Positions 45,470 to 54,345 of a stretch of DNA of 64,000 nt are shown piece after piece. Position 1 is the stretch's first letter, and each line of letters begins with the position of its first letter. Source of the stretch: Candidatus Binataceae bacterium (GTDB lineage: Bacteria > Desulfobacterota > Binatia > Binatales > Binataceae); contig DATGLK010000035.1 of assembly GCA_035294265.1 (NCBI GenBank), forward strand, positions 51,896-115,895, in the 5' to 3' direction. The notes beneath the pieces are model-generated. The model had not been told where the DNA came from. It made no database searches and saw only the letters and a program-made list of their open reading frames with translations. Made by a program: the position numbers and the translations under genes.

Positions 45470-46777
45470 TTAGATCGGGTGACGTCCCACCGAATAGTAG
45501 GTAAAGTTGAGTGCGCGCATCAGGGCCGGATCGTACAGGTTGCGGCCGTCGAAAATAACCGGCTGCTTGAGCAGCTCTCGCAAACGGTTGAAATTGGGTT
45601 GGCGGAATTCGTTCCACTCGGTCAGGACGAGCAGCGCGTCGGCGCCCCGCAGCGCGTCGTAATTGATCGTGTGGTAGGTAATGCGCTCACCGAAGATCCG
45701 GCGCGCATTATCCATCGCTTCCGGATCGTGAGCCGCGATGGTCGCCCCCGCCGCTAGCAGCCCTTCGATTATCGTGATTGACGGCGCCTCGCGCATGTCG
45801 TCGGTGCGCGGCTTGAATGCCAAGCCCCACACCGCCAAGGTACGGCCGCTCAGATCGTGACCAAAGTGGGCTTTGATGCGGTCTACCAACAGGGTTTTCT
45901 GCCGTCGATTGACCTCTTCGGCGGCCTTAAGCAGAGAGAACTCCTGCTCGTATTCGCTGGCGGTGTGGATCAGTGCTTGAACATCCTTGGGAAAGCAGGA
46001 ACCACCGTAGCCAATGCCGGGAAACAGGAAATGGGAGCCGATCCGCCGGTCCGAACTCAGGCCGCGCCGGACGTGACTGATTTCCGCACCGGCCGCCTCA
46101 CACAGGTTAGCGATCTCGTTGATGAACGAGATGCGCAAGGCCAGCATCGAGTTGCAGGCGTATTTACATAGCTCCGCCGAGCGCCGATCCATCACCAAAA
46201 TCGGATTGTCAGTGCGTACAAATGGTTCGTGCAGCTCCTTGAGGATAGCCGTGGCGCGATCGCTTTGGCTGCCGATAATTACCCGGTCGGGACGGGTAAA
46301 ATCTTCGATCGCGGAGCCCTCTTTGAGAAATTCAGGAACCGAGCAGACGTCGAAATGAGCGCTGGTGTGGCTGCGTACCAGGGCCTCGACCTTGTCTCCG
46401 GTTCCTATCGGCACGGTGCTCTTGACCGCCACGATATGGTAGCCCTGGATGGCCGCGCCAACCTCTTGTGCCACCGCCATCACGGCGCTGAGGTCGGCCG
46501 CACCGGAACTATCCATCGGCGTGCCGACGGTGATGAAGGTGATCATCGACTGACGCACCGCCGGCACCAACTCCGTCATGAAGCTTAAGCGCCCTTCACG
46601 CTGATTGCGCCGCACTAGTTCCTGCAACCCAGGCTCATAGAAGGGGACCTCGCCCGCCCGCAGCCCCGCGATGCGAGCGCGGTCGATATCGACGCAAACT
46701 ACTTCGTTGCCGCCCTCCGCAAAGCAGGTTCCCGTGACCAACCCCACATACCCGGTACCGATAATGGCGATGTTCAT
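45470..46777 (-). CDS. UDP-glucose 6-dehydrogenase
   Basis: Oxidises UDP-glucose to UDP-glucuronate with two NAD+. The 435-residue protein begins MNIAIIGTGYVGLVTGTCFA (NAD-binding Rossmann fold), has the VGTPMD and STVPIGTG motifs, EFLKEGSAIEDF, and the catalytic C261 in GIGYGGSCFPKD. The C-terminal domain contains AVWGLAFKPRTDDMREAPS. The start is the ATG at 46777, which follows AAAGGAG closely; the frame open to 46924 has no support. The epimerase gene follows after 8 bases. Product sugars probably feed cell-surface polysaccharide or lipid glycans. Confidence 0.94.
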   Translation of the reverse strand: MNIAIIGTGYVGLVTGTCFAEGGNEVVCVDIDRARIAGLRAGEVPFYEPGLQELVRRNQREGRLSFMTELVPAVRQSMITFITVGTPMDSSGAADLSAVMAVAQEVGAAIQGYHIVAVKSTVPIGTGDKVEALVRSHTSAHFDVCSVPEFLKEGSAIEDFTRPDRVIIGSQSDRATAILKELHEPFVRTDNPILVMDRRSAELCKYACNSMLALRISFINEIANLCEAAGAEISHVRRGLSSDRRIGSHFLFPGIGYGGSCFPKDVQALIHTASEYEQEFSLLKAAEEVNRRQKTLLVDRIKAHFGHDLSGRTLAVWGLAFKPRTDDMREAPSITIIEGLLAAGATIAAHDPEAMDNARRIFGERITYHTINYDALRGADALLVLTEWNEFRQPNFNRLRELLKQPVIFDGRNLYDPALMRALNFTYYSVGRHPI

Positions 46778-47062
46778 CCTGACTCCTTTGCCCGCGTCCT
46801 TCCCGTCAGGACAGCCACGGACCACCCTGGCCAGTCGGGCCACGCGCATACAGCCCTGGTGCCAAACCGCTATATCTTTTCGGAGCCTTGCGGGCTTGTC
46901 CAGCACGCGGGCAAAAAAGTCCACGCAGCCTGCTTCAGCCCTCCTATTCCCCGGGGAAAATCAAGGTGGGGGCCGGCTTTGCCCGTGGCAAGCTGCGGCC
47001 GATGCGCACACCGATTGAATTTTTCCGCGCCCGGCCCAACTAGCTACGACCGCCACGGTTCG

Positions 47063-47986
47063 TCAGGGCGAAGTCCAGCGCGGCCGATGCTGGTCGGTCA
47101 GCGCCAGATAGTCGCGGTAACGCTGGTCGATCTCCTGCCAAGTCAAGCTCAGCAGTCGCTCACAACCAAAGGCTTCGACCGCGAAGGAGGCGAGCACGCT
47201 GGCATATATAGCAGCCGGGCGGCAAATTGCCGGCGCCAGCTTCCCTTGACGCACCAGATAACCCACGTAGGCGCCGGCAAAGGTATCGCCAGCACCAGTG
47301 GGATCGACGCTCTGTTCGAGCGGCCAGGCCGGTGCGACAAAGACACCATCGGGGCTGAATTGCCAGAGGCCGTGCTCGCCGCGCGTAATCACCACTACTT
47401 GCGGGCCGCGGCTGAGAAGGGCCCGGCCGGCGCGCAGCAGGCTGCTGTCATCCGCCAGCAGCAGGGCCTCTTCTTCGTTGAGAAACAGCAGGTTGAGATC
47501 CGCCAGGGCGCGGAGCAGCTCGGCGCGAAAATCGACGATCCAATGCGCGATGGTACCGGCGGCGACAATCCGCGGGCTATGGGTCTGGCTGAGCACCGAA
47601 GCCTGCATGGCAGGGGCCAAGCCGGCCAGGAAAAGATGGTCGGCGCGACATTGGTCGGGCAGCAATCGAGGCTGGTAATCGGCGAAAACGCCAGGCTCTA
47701 GCGCCAACGTCTGGCGGCGCGCCGCGGTCGCCTCGTAGCGCACGCGCCAGCGGAAGCTGGGTCCCTCGCGAACCTCCAAGTTGCGCAGATCGACATTGCG
47801 TTCGGCCAACCATTGACGATGATCCGAAGAAAAGTCACGCCCAACCACGGATACCAGGCTGACCGGCCAGAAGAAGCCCGCGCCCAGGGCAAAGTACGTC
47901 GCCGAGCCACCCAGGACGTTGTGGCGAGAGCCGGCGGGACTCTCGATCGTGTCGTAGCCCACGGTTCCCACCACCACGATACTCAT
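47063..47986 (-). CDS. PfkB-family (ribokinase-like) sugar or nucleoside kinase
   Basis: Cytoplasmic kinase of 307 residues. It starts SIVVVGTVGYDTIESPAG, has the second PfkB glycine motif GGSATYFALGAGFF, and the C-terminal signature DPTGAGDTFAGAYVGYL, where the Asp is the catalytic base. The gene for methylthioadenosine phosphorylase ends 94 bases upstream on the same strand, so adenosine, methylthioribose-type or another purine-salvage substrate is conceivable. The family is too broad to decide from sequence. Its lid region (about 15-100) is of the ribokinase/adenosine-kinase type rather than the phosphofructokinase type. Confidence 0.85.
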   Translation of the reverse strand: MSIVVVGTVGYDTIESPAGSRHNVLGGSATYFALGAGFFWPVSLVSVVGRDFSSDHRQWLAERNVDLRNLEVREGPSFRWRVRYEATAARRQTLALEPGVFADYQPRLLPDQCRADHLFLAGLAPAMQASVLSQTHSPRIVAAGTIAHWIVDFRAELLRALADLNLLFLNEEEALLLADDSSLLRAGRALLSRGPQVVVITRGEHGLWQFSPDGVFVAPAWPLEQSVDPTGAGDTFAGAYVGYLVRQGKLAPAICRPAAIYASVLASFAVEAFGCERLLSLTWQEIDQRYRDYLALTDQHRPRWTSP

Positions 47987-48080
47987 GCCGGCGCACCGCC
48001 CCGTTCCGACAAAAGCTGCGCCAACGCCTGTTACTCCCTCGGAGTTTGAATATCTGCTTCAGTTCGCCAACCAGCCCGCA

Positions 48081-48944
48081 CTACAAATATTTGCCGATCA
48101 GGAGATCCAGCGCGGCGCGGGTCTGGCGCGGAATTACTGAGCGCTCGGTGACGATCGCGCCCTTGAGCGCCTGGGCGCAGCTGCAGCTACGCGTGCTCAC
48201 GGCCAGCCTCGCGGCCAGATGGCTCAGCGCGGCGCGCGCGGTGGTAACGTTCGCGCCAAGCACCTGAATGACATCGCCGATATCTACTTCTTTCTCACTT
48301 AGATGCCAGCAATCGTAATCGGTGACCAGCGCCAGAATCGCGTAGCAGAGCTCCGCTTCGCGTGCCAGGCGTGCCTCCTGCACCGCAGTCATGCTGATCA
48401 CGTCCACCTTCCAACTACGGTAGAGCTGGGATTCAGCACGAGTGGAAAATTGCGGCCCTTCGATCGACAGGTAGGTCCCACCCTGGGTCACCGTGGCTCC
48501 TGCGGCGCGGCAGGCCAGGGTCAAGTCGGTGGCCAGGTGAGGGCAAACCGGATCGGCCATGGAAACGTGACCGACGATGCCGTTGCCAAAGAAGCTCTGC
48601 GGCCGTTTGAAAGTCCGGTCGATGAACTGGTCGGGAACAAAAAAATCGCCCGGCGCTAGATTCTCGCGCATGCTACCGGCCGCACTGATCGACAGCAGCT
48701 GCTGCACGCCCAATTGCTTCATTCCGTAGATGTTCGCACGATAGTTGATCTCACTGGGCATGACCCGATGGCCGCGGCCATGGCGGGAAAGAAAGACTAC
48801 TGTGATGCCGCCGAGGCTACCACGAACATAGCTGTCCGAAGGCGCGCCAAACGGAGTGTCAAGTTCGATTTGCTCGACTCTCTCCAACCCCGGCATCTGG
48901 TAGAAGCCGCTCCCGCCGATTATACCCAAAACCGTCTCAGCCAT
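48081..48944 (-). CDS. mtnP: S-methyl-5'-thioadenosine phosphorylase
   Basis: Splits 5'-methylthioadenosine to adenine and methylthioribose-1-phosphate in methionine salvage. The 287 residues start AETVLGIIGGSGFYQMPGL, followed by TPFGAPSD, FLSRHGRGHRVMPSEINYRANIYGM, SAAGSM, FVPDQFIDRT, GPQFSTRAES and the late MTAVQEARLAREAELCYA and TDYDCW. These match MTAP rather than purine nucleoside phosphorylase. The usual Pro in the M-T-x-x-P-E element is Gln here. The ATG at 48944 follows GAGGA; a longer frame to 48980 has no support. rlmN ends 41 bases upstream and the PfkB kinase follows. Confidence 0.92.
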   Translation of the reverse strand: MAETVLGIIGGSGFYQMPGLERVEQIELDTPFGAPSDSYVRGSLGGITVVFLSRHGRGHRVMPSEINYRANIYGMKQLGVQQLLSISAAGSMRENLAPGDFFVPDQFIDRTFKRPQSFFGNGIVGHVSMADPVCPHLATDLTLACRAAGATVTQGGTYLSIEGPQFSTRAESQLYRSWKVDVISMTAVQEARLAREAELCYAILALVTDYDCWHLSEKEVDIGDVIQVLGANVTTARAALSHLAARLAVSTRSCSCAQALKGAIVTERSVIPRQTRAALDLLIGKYL

Positions 48945-48985
48945 CGTTCCTCGCCATCCCTGCCAAAGCGTCGCGAGCAACTGCC

Positions 48986-50047
48986 CTAGGTTGGCAGCGC
49001 GCGCTCGTGTTCTACCCGCAACTGGCCACAGGCGGCGGCGATGTCGCGGCCGCGACTTTCGCGGATAGTTGCGGTCAAATTACCCCTCAAAAGCTGCGCT
49101 TGAAAGGCTTGTAGCCGCTCGCGCGAACTGCCCCGGTAGGGAACTCCGGGAAAGGGATTGAAGCAGATCAGATTGACCTTGGCGCGCAATGGCGCCATCA
49201 GCTTGACCAGCCGGCGCGCGTCGGTGTCGCTGTCGTTGACCCCTGCCAACATCACATATTCAAAGGTGATCCGGCGCCGCCCCAATTGAAGCTTGCGACA
49301 GGCTGCCAACAGCTCCGCCAGCGGATAGCGGCGATTGATCGGCGCCAGCCGGTCGCGAATCTGATCGGTTGTAGCGTGCAGCGAGACCGCCAGGTTGACT
49401 GCGGTATCGGCCAGCAGCCGCTCGATCAGGGGAACTAGGCCGACGGTCGAAACCGTGATCCGGCGCGGCGAAATCCCCATCCCCCATGGGGAAGTCATAA
49501 TCTTGAGCGCGCGAACGAGGCGCTCGTAATTGGCCAGCGGCTCGCCCATTCCCATGAAAACGTAATTGGTCAGTTGCTCGCCGCTCTCCAAATAGCGCCG
49601 CGCGGCAATCACCTGCCCGACGATCTCGCCCACAGCCAGATTGCGCTTGAGACCCATACGAGCGGTGGCACAGAAATCGCACCCCAAGCCGCATCCCACC
49701 TGGCTGGAAAGGCACAGCGTGGTGCGGCCGGCGCCTGGAATGATCACGCTTTCGATCGCTTGGCCATCGGCCAAGCCGAGTAAAAGCTTACGGGTACCGT
49801 CGCTGCCATCGTGAACGACCGTCGCTGGCAGCCCCGTGAGTTTAAAGTGTTGGTTGAGATATTCGCGCAATTCCAAGGGTAGATTGGTCATCGCGGCGAA
49901 CGACTCCACCTGCCGCTGGTAAAGCCACTGGGCCACCTGCCGAGCGCGATAGGCAGGTTGCGCGGCGGCCGCAGCCACAGCTTCGAGTTCCTCCAGCGCG
50001 AAATCGCGAATGTCAGCCTTGAGACTGGTTAGCGCAGGTTGGACCAC
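48986..50047 (-). CDS. rlmN: Dual-specificity 23S rRNA/tRNA (adenine-C2)-methyltransferase RlmN
   Basis: Radical SAM enzyme that methylates A2503 of 23S rRNA and A37 of some tRNAs. The 353 residues carry the cluster motif CGLGCDFC (C119, C123, C126), the preceding GAGRTTLCLSSQVGC, the GMGEPLANY strand, and the C-terminal C340 in RDIAAACGQL, the residue that forms the covalent RNA intermediate. The N-terminal helical domain (about 10-90) binds RNA. Length matches the family. It is the first gene of a minus-strand group with mtnP and the PfkB gene. Cfr is excluded because the organisation and the AACGQL ending are RlmN-like. Confidence 0.95.
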   Translation of the reverse strand: MVQPALTSLKADIRDFALEELEAVAAAAAQPAYRARQVAQWLYQRQVESFAAMTNLPLELREYLNQHFKLTGLPATVVHDGSDGTRKLLLGLADGQAIESVIIPGAGRTTLCLSSQVGCGLGCDFCATARMGLKRNLAVGEIVGQVIAARRYLESGEQLTNYVFMGMGEPLANYERLVRALKIMTSPWGMGISPRRITVSTVGLVPLIERLLADTAVNLAVSLHATTDQIRDRLAPINRRYPLAELLAACRKLQLGRRRITFEYVMLAGVNDSDTDARRLVKLMAPLRAKVNLICFNPFPGVPYRGSSRERLQAFQAQLLRGNLTATIRESRGRDIAAACGQLRVEHERALPT

Positions 50048-50260
50048 CGCGTAAGTTTAGCCTAAGTGGGCGGCCAGCAATACCCCGCACTTGTCGTTGG
50101 CCGCAACAGCCTGCCCATCCAAGTCTGCAGTCGCGGATCACCTAGTAGAGCAGTGGACAGCCCCGGCCGCGCTTCTTTCCGCCCAGACTCCGAAGGCGCT
50201 CGCGCAGCTCGCGGTCGCGGTCTTCCCTGCATCGAAAGTTGAAAGCGCGATCTAAAAGTC

Positions 50261-50485
50261 GATTACGCCCCCGTTCCCCGCTTGAGGTAGCAGCGCAAGA
50301 TCGTCCGGCACGTCACAGCCCTCTTCAAACCCGCCGATACGATCGAGCCGCGTATCGAGACGGCTACAGTCCGCACCGAAAAGCTCGCCAAATCGGTCTT
50401 AGCCAAGGCATTTCACGGCGGACTCCACTATAGCCTCGATGGTGGGCCCGGATGCGTTCCCGCATCAGCTCTTTCAGCCCGGCTG
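50261..50485 (+). pseudogene. Remnant of a type I restriction specificity subunit (hsdS) 3' end
   Basis: One plus-strand frame encodes VPRLR, a TAG stop at 50288-50290, then QRKIVRHVTALFKPADTIEP, TEKLAKSVLAKAFHGGL and PASALSARL. This follows the HsdS C-terminus in order: the LPPLxEQxxIVxxVExLFxxADxIE-like helix, the KLxQSxLAKAFRGEL motif and the EPASxLLxRI tail. The stop falls exactly where the family has the Glu of LAEQ (GAG to TAG). The target-recognition domains, hsdM and hsdR are absent. It is therefore a fragment left by deletion, sitting between rlmN and the aldolase gene. It marks the edge of an accessory region. Confidence 0.75.
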
Positions 50486-50528
50486 CGATCCGGCGGTTCC
50501 ACCACGCCCGCCCAATCGGCTTGTCTTA

Positions 50529-51236
50529 CTAGATTCCGCTGCGGCGGGCCCAATACTCCCATGCCCGATCGATTCCCAGCGGACTGGTTGCCATCCGGGT
50601 GGTCTCGGAGACCTCTTCGTCGCTTAGGAAGGTGACCTCGCCCAGTCGCATCGCCTCCGACTGCAAACGTGCGTTGACCATCAGATAAATGGCGGTACTT
50701 ACGGCAGCCTTGAGAGTGTGGCCGACCACCGCGCAGCCATGCCCGCGCATCAAGCTCACTGTGTTCTGCGCCAGGCAGTTGGCGAGATCTCGCCCCTGCT
50801 CCAAGGTGCGCACCAGCAGATCGGTATGGCCGAATTTCGTCCTGATATCCCACACCGGAATACGGGCGCCGATGGCGCCTGCGGTATGGAGCAGCGGCCG
50901 CAAGCGCACATTGGTAACGGTGAAGGGAATTACTTCGTAAGCATGATTATGAATCACCGCCATCACGTCGGGACGAGCGCTGTAGATGGCGCCGTGGATG
51001 GGCCGTTCGGCATACATGGCGCGTCCGTTTTGATTGATCGGATTGCACTCCAGGTCGTACTCAATCAAATCGGCCTCGCTAACCAGCTCGGGCGCGCGCG
51101 CCCCGGAGAGAAAAAAGCGGTCCGGCCGTTGAGGATGGCGGATACTGACGTGACCGAAGGCGTCGACCACCCGTTCGTGGGCCAAAATCCGATTGGCTAT
51201 AACCAAGTCACGTAACTGCGCTGCAAGATCACTCAT
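50529..51236 (-). CDS. Class II aldolase/adducin-family protein
   Basis: Zinc-dependent sugar-phosphate aldolase-fold protein of 235 residues. VVDAFGHVSIRHPQRPDRFFLS matches the family N-terminus. Metal ligands are expected in VIHNHAYE (two His) and in RGHG. The C-terminal part is HTLKAAVSTAIYLMVNARLQSE. Members include fuculose-1-phosphate aldolase, ribulose-5-phosphate epimerase and decarboxylase or dehydratase-like enzymes of aromatic degradation. GGAGG lies just before two adjacent ATGs (51236 and 51239); I use the inner one. It starts 52 bases after the MFS transporter, and a Rieske oxygenase is divergent from that, so an aromatic acid pathway is likely. Cytoplasmic. Confidence 0.85.
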   Translation of the reverse strand: MSDLAAQLRDLVIANRILAHERVVDAFGHVSIRHPQRPDRFFLSGARAPELVSEADLIEYDLECNPINQNGRAMYAERPIHGAIYSARPDVMAVIHNHAYEVIPFTVTNVRLRPLLHTAGAIGARIPVWDIRTKFGHTDLLVRTLEQGRDLANCLAQNTVSLMRGHGCAVVGHTLKAAVSTAIYLMVNARLQSEAMRLGEVTFLSDEEVSETTRMATSPLGIDRAWEYWARRSGI

Positions 51237-51288
51237 CATTCGTCCTCCACGCCCCTCGCTTGGGGAGCGCTCGCCAAAGTTCGCGCCC

Positions 51289-52596
51289 TTACAGGGCCAA
51301 CTCCTCCAGACGCTTACCCGCGGTCTCGGGTACCCAGAGCAAAACCAACAGGGCGCCCAGAACTGGTCCGACCCCAAACAGGGAGGCGGCATTGCCCAAT
51401 CCATGCATCGGAATGGACAGCAAGCCAACCGCCAGAGGCGCAAACGTCCAACCCAATTGACCCAGGACCTGGACGCACAAACAATAACCGCCGGCGCGCG
51501 CCTTGGTGGGAAACAGCTCGGCGGAAAGCGCCGAGGCGGCCGTGCGCGCGCCCTGATAGCTGAACATGGTCGCGGCCAGGGCCACCATCATGCTGTTATG
51601 GGCGGAGCTCTGAAACAGCAGGGCCATCGCAATGCCGGCTCCCACGCAGAATAGGATCGCAGCCGGACGCCGGCCCAGGCGATCCATCAGGAAACCGCAG
51701 CTCAGGGTTCCAGTGGTCGCGACCAGGTAGGCCAGGACCACGGCAAAGCCGATCTGCCCAGAGCTCCACTGATGGTCGCGCTTGGCATAAAGGCTGAAGA
51801 AGGAGATCGTGGGACCGCCGACCAGCCCCAGGCTGTTGCAGAGCAGGGCCAGGACCAGCACACGGCGTCGGTACGGCCCGCTCAGCGGCGCGATACTCTT
51901 GCGCAGATGGCTGAACACTCCGGCCCCGATCGTGCCCACCTCTCCCACCGCGCGCAGTTGCTCGAACCGCGCCGTCTCGCGCATTCCGCGCCGCAGCAGC
52001 GCAACCAGCAGCAAGGGCGCAATTCCCAACAGATACATCCCGCGCCATCCCCACCGGCTGGGCGCCACATAGCCGTAGAGCAGGCCCGCCGTGGCCACAC
52101 CGAAGAACGCGGTCATATGGAGCACAGCGATCCCTCGGCCGCGCGCTCGTTCGGGAAATTCCTCGGTGATCATCGTCATCGCGACGCCGAACTCGGCGGC
52201 CAGAAAGACCTGCGAGCAGCTTTGAAAAAAGGTAAAGCTCGCCATTCCCCGCGACAGCGCGGTCAGCAGCGTGAAAACGGCGTAGCACAGCACGGTGCAA
52301 GAAATGACTGGCTTGCGGCCGAAATGGTCCGCCAGGGTGACGACGAAAAATGATAACAGGCCGCCAAATCGCACTACCGCCGCCATCAGGCCGATCGAGG
52401 CATTGCCAAGCGCGAAAGTATGCGCGATATCCGGGGTGCAGAGATGAAAGATGGTGATATCGTAGCCCTCGAAGATAGTGGCCGACATCAGCATCCCGAC
52501 CAGCATTACCAGGTATCTAGTTGAACGCTCGGGGAGAAAGCTGGCCGCCTCCGAAGAACATGGCATCGTGACGGCACCTGAGGGGCTGGCTTCCAT
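51289..52596 (-). CDS. MFS transporter, metabolite:H+ symporter type
   Basis: Inner-membrane transporter of 435 residues with twelve predicted helices. Helix 1 carries EGYDITIFHLCTPDI, resembling the (D/E)G(F/Y)D start of the aromatic acid:H+ symporter and related MFS families. LADHFGRKPV after helix 2 and LMDRLGRRPA after helix 8 are the conserved MFS loop motifs, and ITEEFPERARGRG follows helix 4. The gene lies upstream of the class II aldolase (52-base gap) and is divergent from the Rieske oxygenase (263-base gap), so uptake of the oxygenase's aromatic or carboxylic substrate is the likeliest job. Substrate is not known. Confidence 0.88.
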   Translation of the reverse strand: MEASPSGAVTMPCSSEAASFLPERSTRYLVMLVGMLMSATIFEGYDITIFHLCTPDIAHTFALGNASIGLMAAVVRFGGLLSFFVVTLADHFGRKPVISCTVLCYAVFTLLTALSRGMASFTFFQSCSQVFLAAEFGVAMTMITEEFPERARGRGIAVLHMTAFFGVATAGLLYGYVAPSRWGWRGMYLLGIAPLLLVALLRRGMRETARFEQLRAVGEVGTIGAGVFSHLRKSIAPLSGPYRRRVLVLALLCNSLGLVGGPTISFFSLYAKRDHQWSSGQIGFAVVLAYLVATTGTLSCGFLMDRLGRRPAAILFCVGAGIAMALLFQSSAHNSMMVALAATMFSYQGARTAASALSAELFPTKARAGGYCLCVQVLGQLGWTFAPLAVGLLSIPMHGLGNAASLFGVGPVLGALLVLLWVPETAGKRLEELAL

Positions 52597-52794
52597 TTAA
52601 CCTGCACGCAGCGGCATCAGAAGCAATCTTTTATCTCTGTCAGAGTTAATCCCGCCTCGCAAGCCAAGAGGCGTCAGCTTAAGCGGCGGATCCACACTGT
52701 TTTGCCCTTTGCGCCACTCCGTGATGCCGCGCACGCCGGCGCTTGGTAAGAGTCGCACGATTGGAGCATCGCATTTATCGCCATCTCAGGGTGT

Positions 52795-52804
52795 GCTAAT
52801 TAGC
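52795..52804. promoter_or_regulatory. 10-bp palindrome upstream of the Rieske oxygenase gene
   Basis: GCTAATTAGC is a perfect palindrome 55 bases before the Rieske start, in the divergent region shared with the MFS gene. It could be an operator half of a shared regulator. It is short, so chance is not excluded. Confidence 0.25.
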
Positions 52805-52859
52805 GAATGAGACCGCGCCTCGCGGGGTGGTCACCGACCAGGCAAGGAGCGTTACATCG

Positions 52860-54122
52860 ATGCTAACGCGGGCGGAAAACCAGATGTTGACTCAAGTCGG
52901 ACCGGGAACTCCAATGGGCGAGTTGCTGCGCGAATGCTGGACCCCCGCCCTGCGCAGCGCCGGCCTGGAAGCCGATGGTGCGCCTGCGCGCGTGCGACTT
53001 TTGGGCGAGAACTTCGTCGCCTTTCGCTCAACCGACGGCCGGGTCGGCTTCTTCGACGAAGGATGCCCCCATCGATGTACCTCGCTGGCACTGGCCCGCA
53101 ACGAGGACAACGCGCTTACCTGTATTTTCCACGGCTGGAAAATCGACGTCTCGGGCAAAGTCGTCGAAGTGCCTTCCGAACCGCCCGAGCGGCGGACCGA
53201 GTTCGCCGCTAAGGTGCGGGTGCGCCATTACCCGGTCCGCGAAGCTGGGGGCCTGGTCTGGGTCTACCTGGGCAAGCGCGAGCAACCGCCCCAGTTCTAC
53301 AACTTCGAATTTCATCAAGGGCCGGCCTCGGCGATAGCGCGCCGGGCGGTCGTGCACGGCAACTGGCTGCAAGGTTTCGAGGGGCAGTTGGATTCGGCCC
53401 ATCTGGGGATGCTGCACAGCAGCGCGATAGCCGCCAATCCTTTTGCGATCGATAACCGCACCGGCCCGATGTCGCGGGCCAACACCGCTCCTAGCTTCGA
53501 ATTCATCCTAAAACCCTACGGCTTTCGCGAAGCCGCCTTGCGCCATTTGCCCGACGGCACCGTCTACGCGCGGATTCGCGAAGTCGTCTTGCCCTACTTT
53601 TCCTTCATTCCCGGGGACCAGGGAAAATCTCGTCTAGTGGTAGCGGTGGTACCGATCGACGACGAATGGAGCGCCCATTGGTATTACTACATGAATCCCT
53701 ACGGACCGGTGCCTCAGGATTACCGCGACTGGGCGTTTTGGGGTACTACCGACAACGACGACAATTACAGCCAGGATATGGGCAACCGCGATAATATGTG
53801 GCATCAGGACCGGCGCGCGATGAAAGAAGGGCATTGGAGCGGGATCATGCGCAACTTCACCTACGAAGACTTTATCGTGGAGGAATCGATGGGTCCGATC
53901 GTCGATCGTAGCCGTGAATATCTGGGCAGTAGCGATACCGTGATCATCCGCAGCCGGCGGATGCTGCTCAAGGCCCTGCGCGAGCATCGCGAGCACGGCA
54001 CCCTGCCCTTCGGCCTCGACCGCCAGATCGACTATAGCCGGGTGCGGGCGCTGGCGATCCGCTTTCCCGCGACGCAAAACTGGCTGGAAATCGATCCGCT
54101 CAACCCACCTCCCGCGCTCTAG
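52860..54122 (+). CDS. Rieske non-heme iron oxygenase, phthalate 4,5-dioxygenase-like
   Basis: Catalytic subunit of a ring-hydroxylating or demethylating oxygenase of 420 residues. The Rieske 2Fe-2S ligands are C69 and H71 (CPHRC) and C88 and H91 (CIFHGW). The mononuclear iron site has D178, H181 and H186 in QLDSAHLGMLHS, as in phthalate-type oxygenases that work without a small beta subunit. AAGGAG lies ten bases before the ATG at 52860; the frame to 52827 has no binding site. Reductase and ferredoxin genes are not beside it. It is divergent from an MFS transporter and a class II aldolase. Together with the decarboxylase-like gene at 29756 this would suit aromatic acid degradation, but substrates are not readable. 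Confidence 0.9.
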   Translation: MLTRAENQMLTQVGPGTPMGELLRECWTPALRSAGLEADGAPARVRLLGENFVAFRSTDGRVGFFDEGCPHRCTSLALARNEDNALTCIFHGWKIDVSGKVVEVPSEPPERRTEFAAKVRVRHYPVREAGGLVWVYLGKREQPPQFYNFEFHQGPASAIARRAVVHGNWLQGFEGQLDSAHLGMLHSSAIAANPFAIDNRTGPMSRANTAPSFEFILKPYGFREAALRHLPDGTVYARIREVVLPYFSFIPGDQGKSRLVVAVVPIDDEWSAHWYYYMNPYGPVPQDYRDWAFWGTTDNDDNYSQDMGNRDNMWHQDRRAMKEGHWSGIMRNFTYEDFIVEESMGPIVDRSREYLGSSDTVIIRSRRMLLKALREHREHGTLPFGLDRQIDYSRVRALAIRFPATQNWLEIDPLNPPPAL

Positions 54123-54345
54123 TGTCGCGTCTCCTGAATAGGCGGAGCGTTTAGAGGTCGCACAACTCGCTACCGCCTTGGGCCTAGTGGGGCGGGCCGC
54201 CGTGCCCTCTCATCGTGTGCGCGGGCCGAGCCGCCCGCGCCACCGCCCTCCGAGCTGCCCGAGATCCTTCTACCGCGTTCGCTTTGCTCATGATGGCGTA
54301 CTGGCCGCTGGCCATTTCACTTGCGAAACGCGATTCTAGCTTTGG

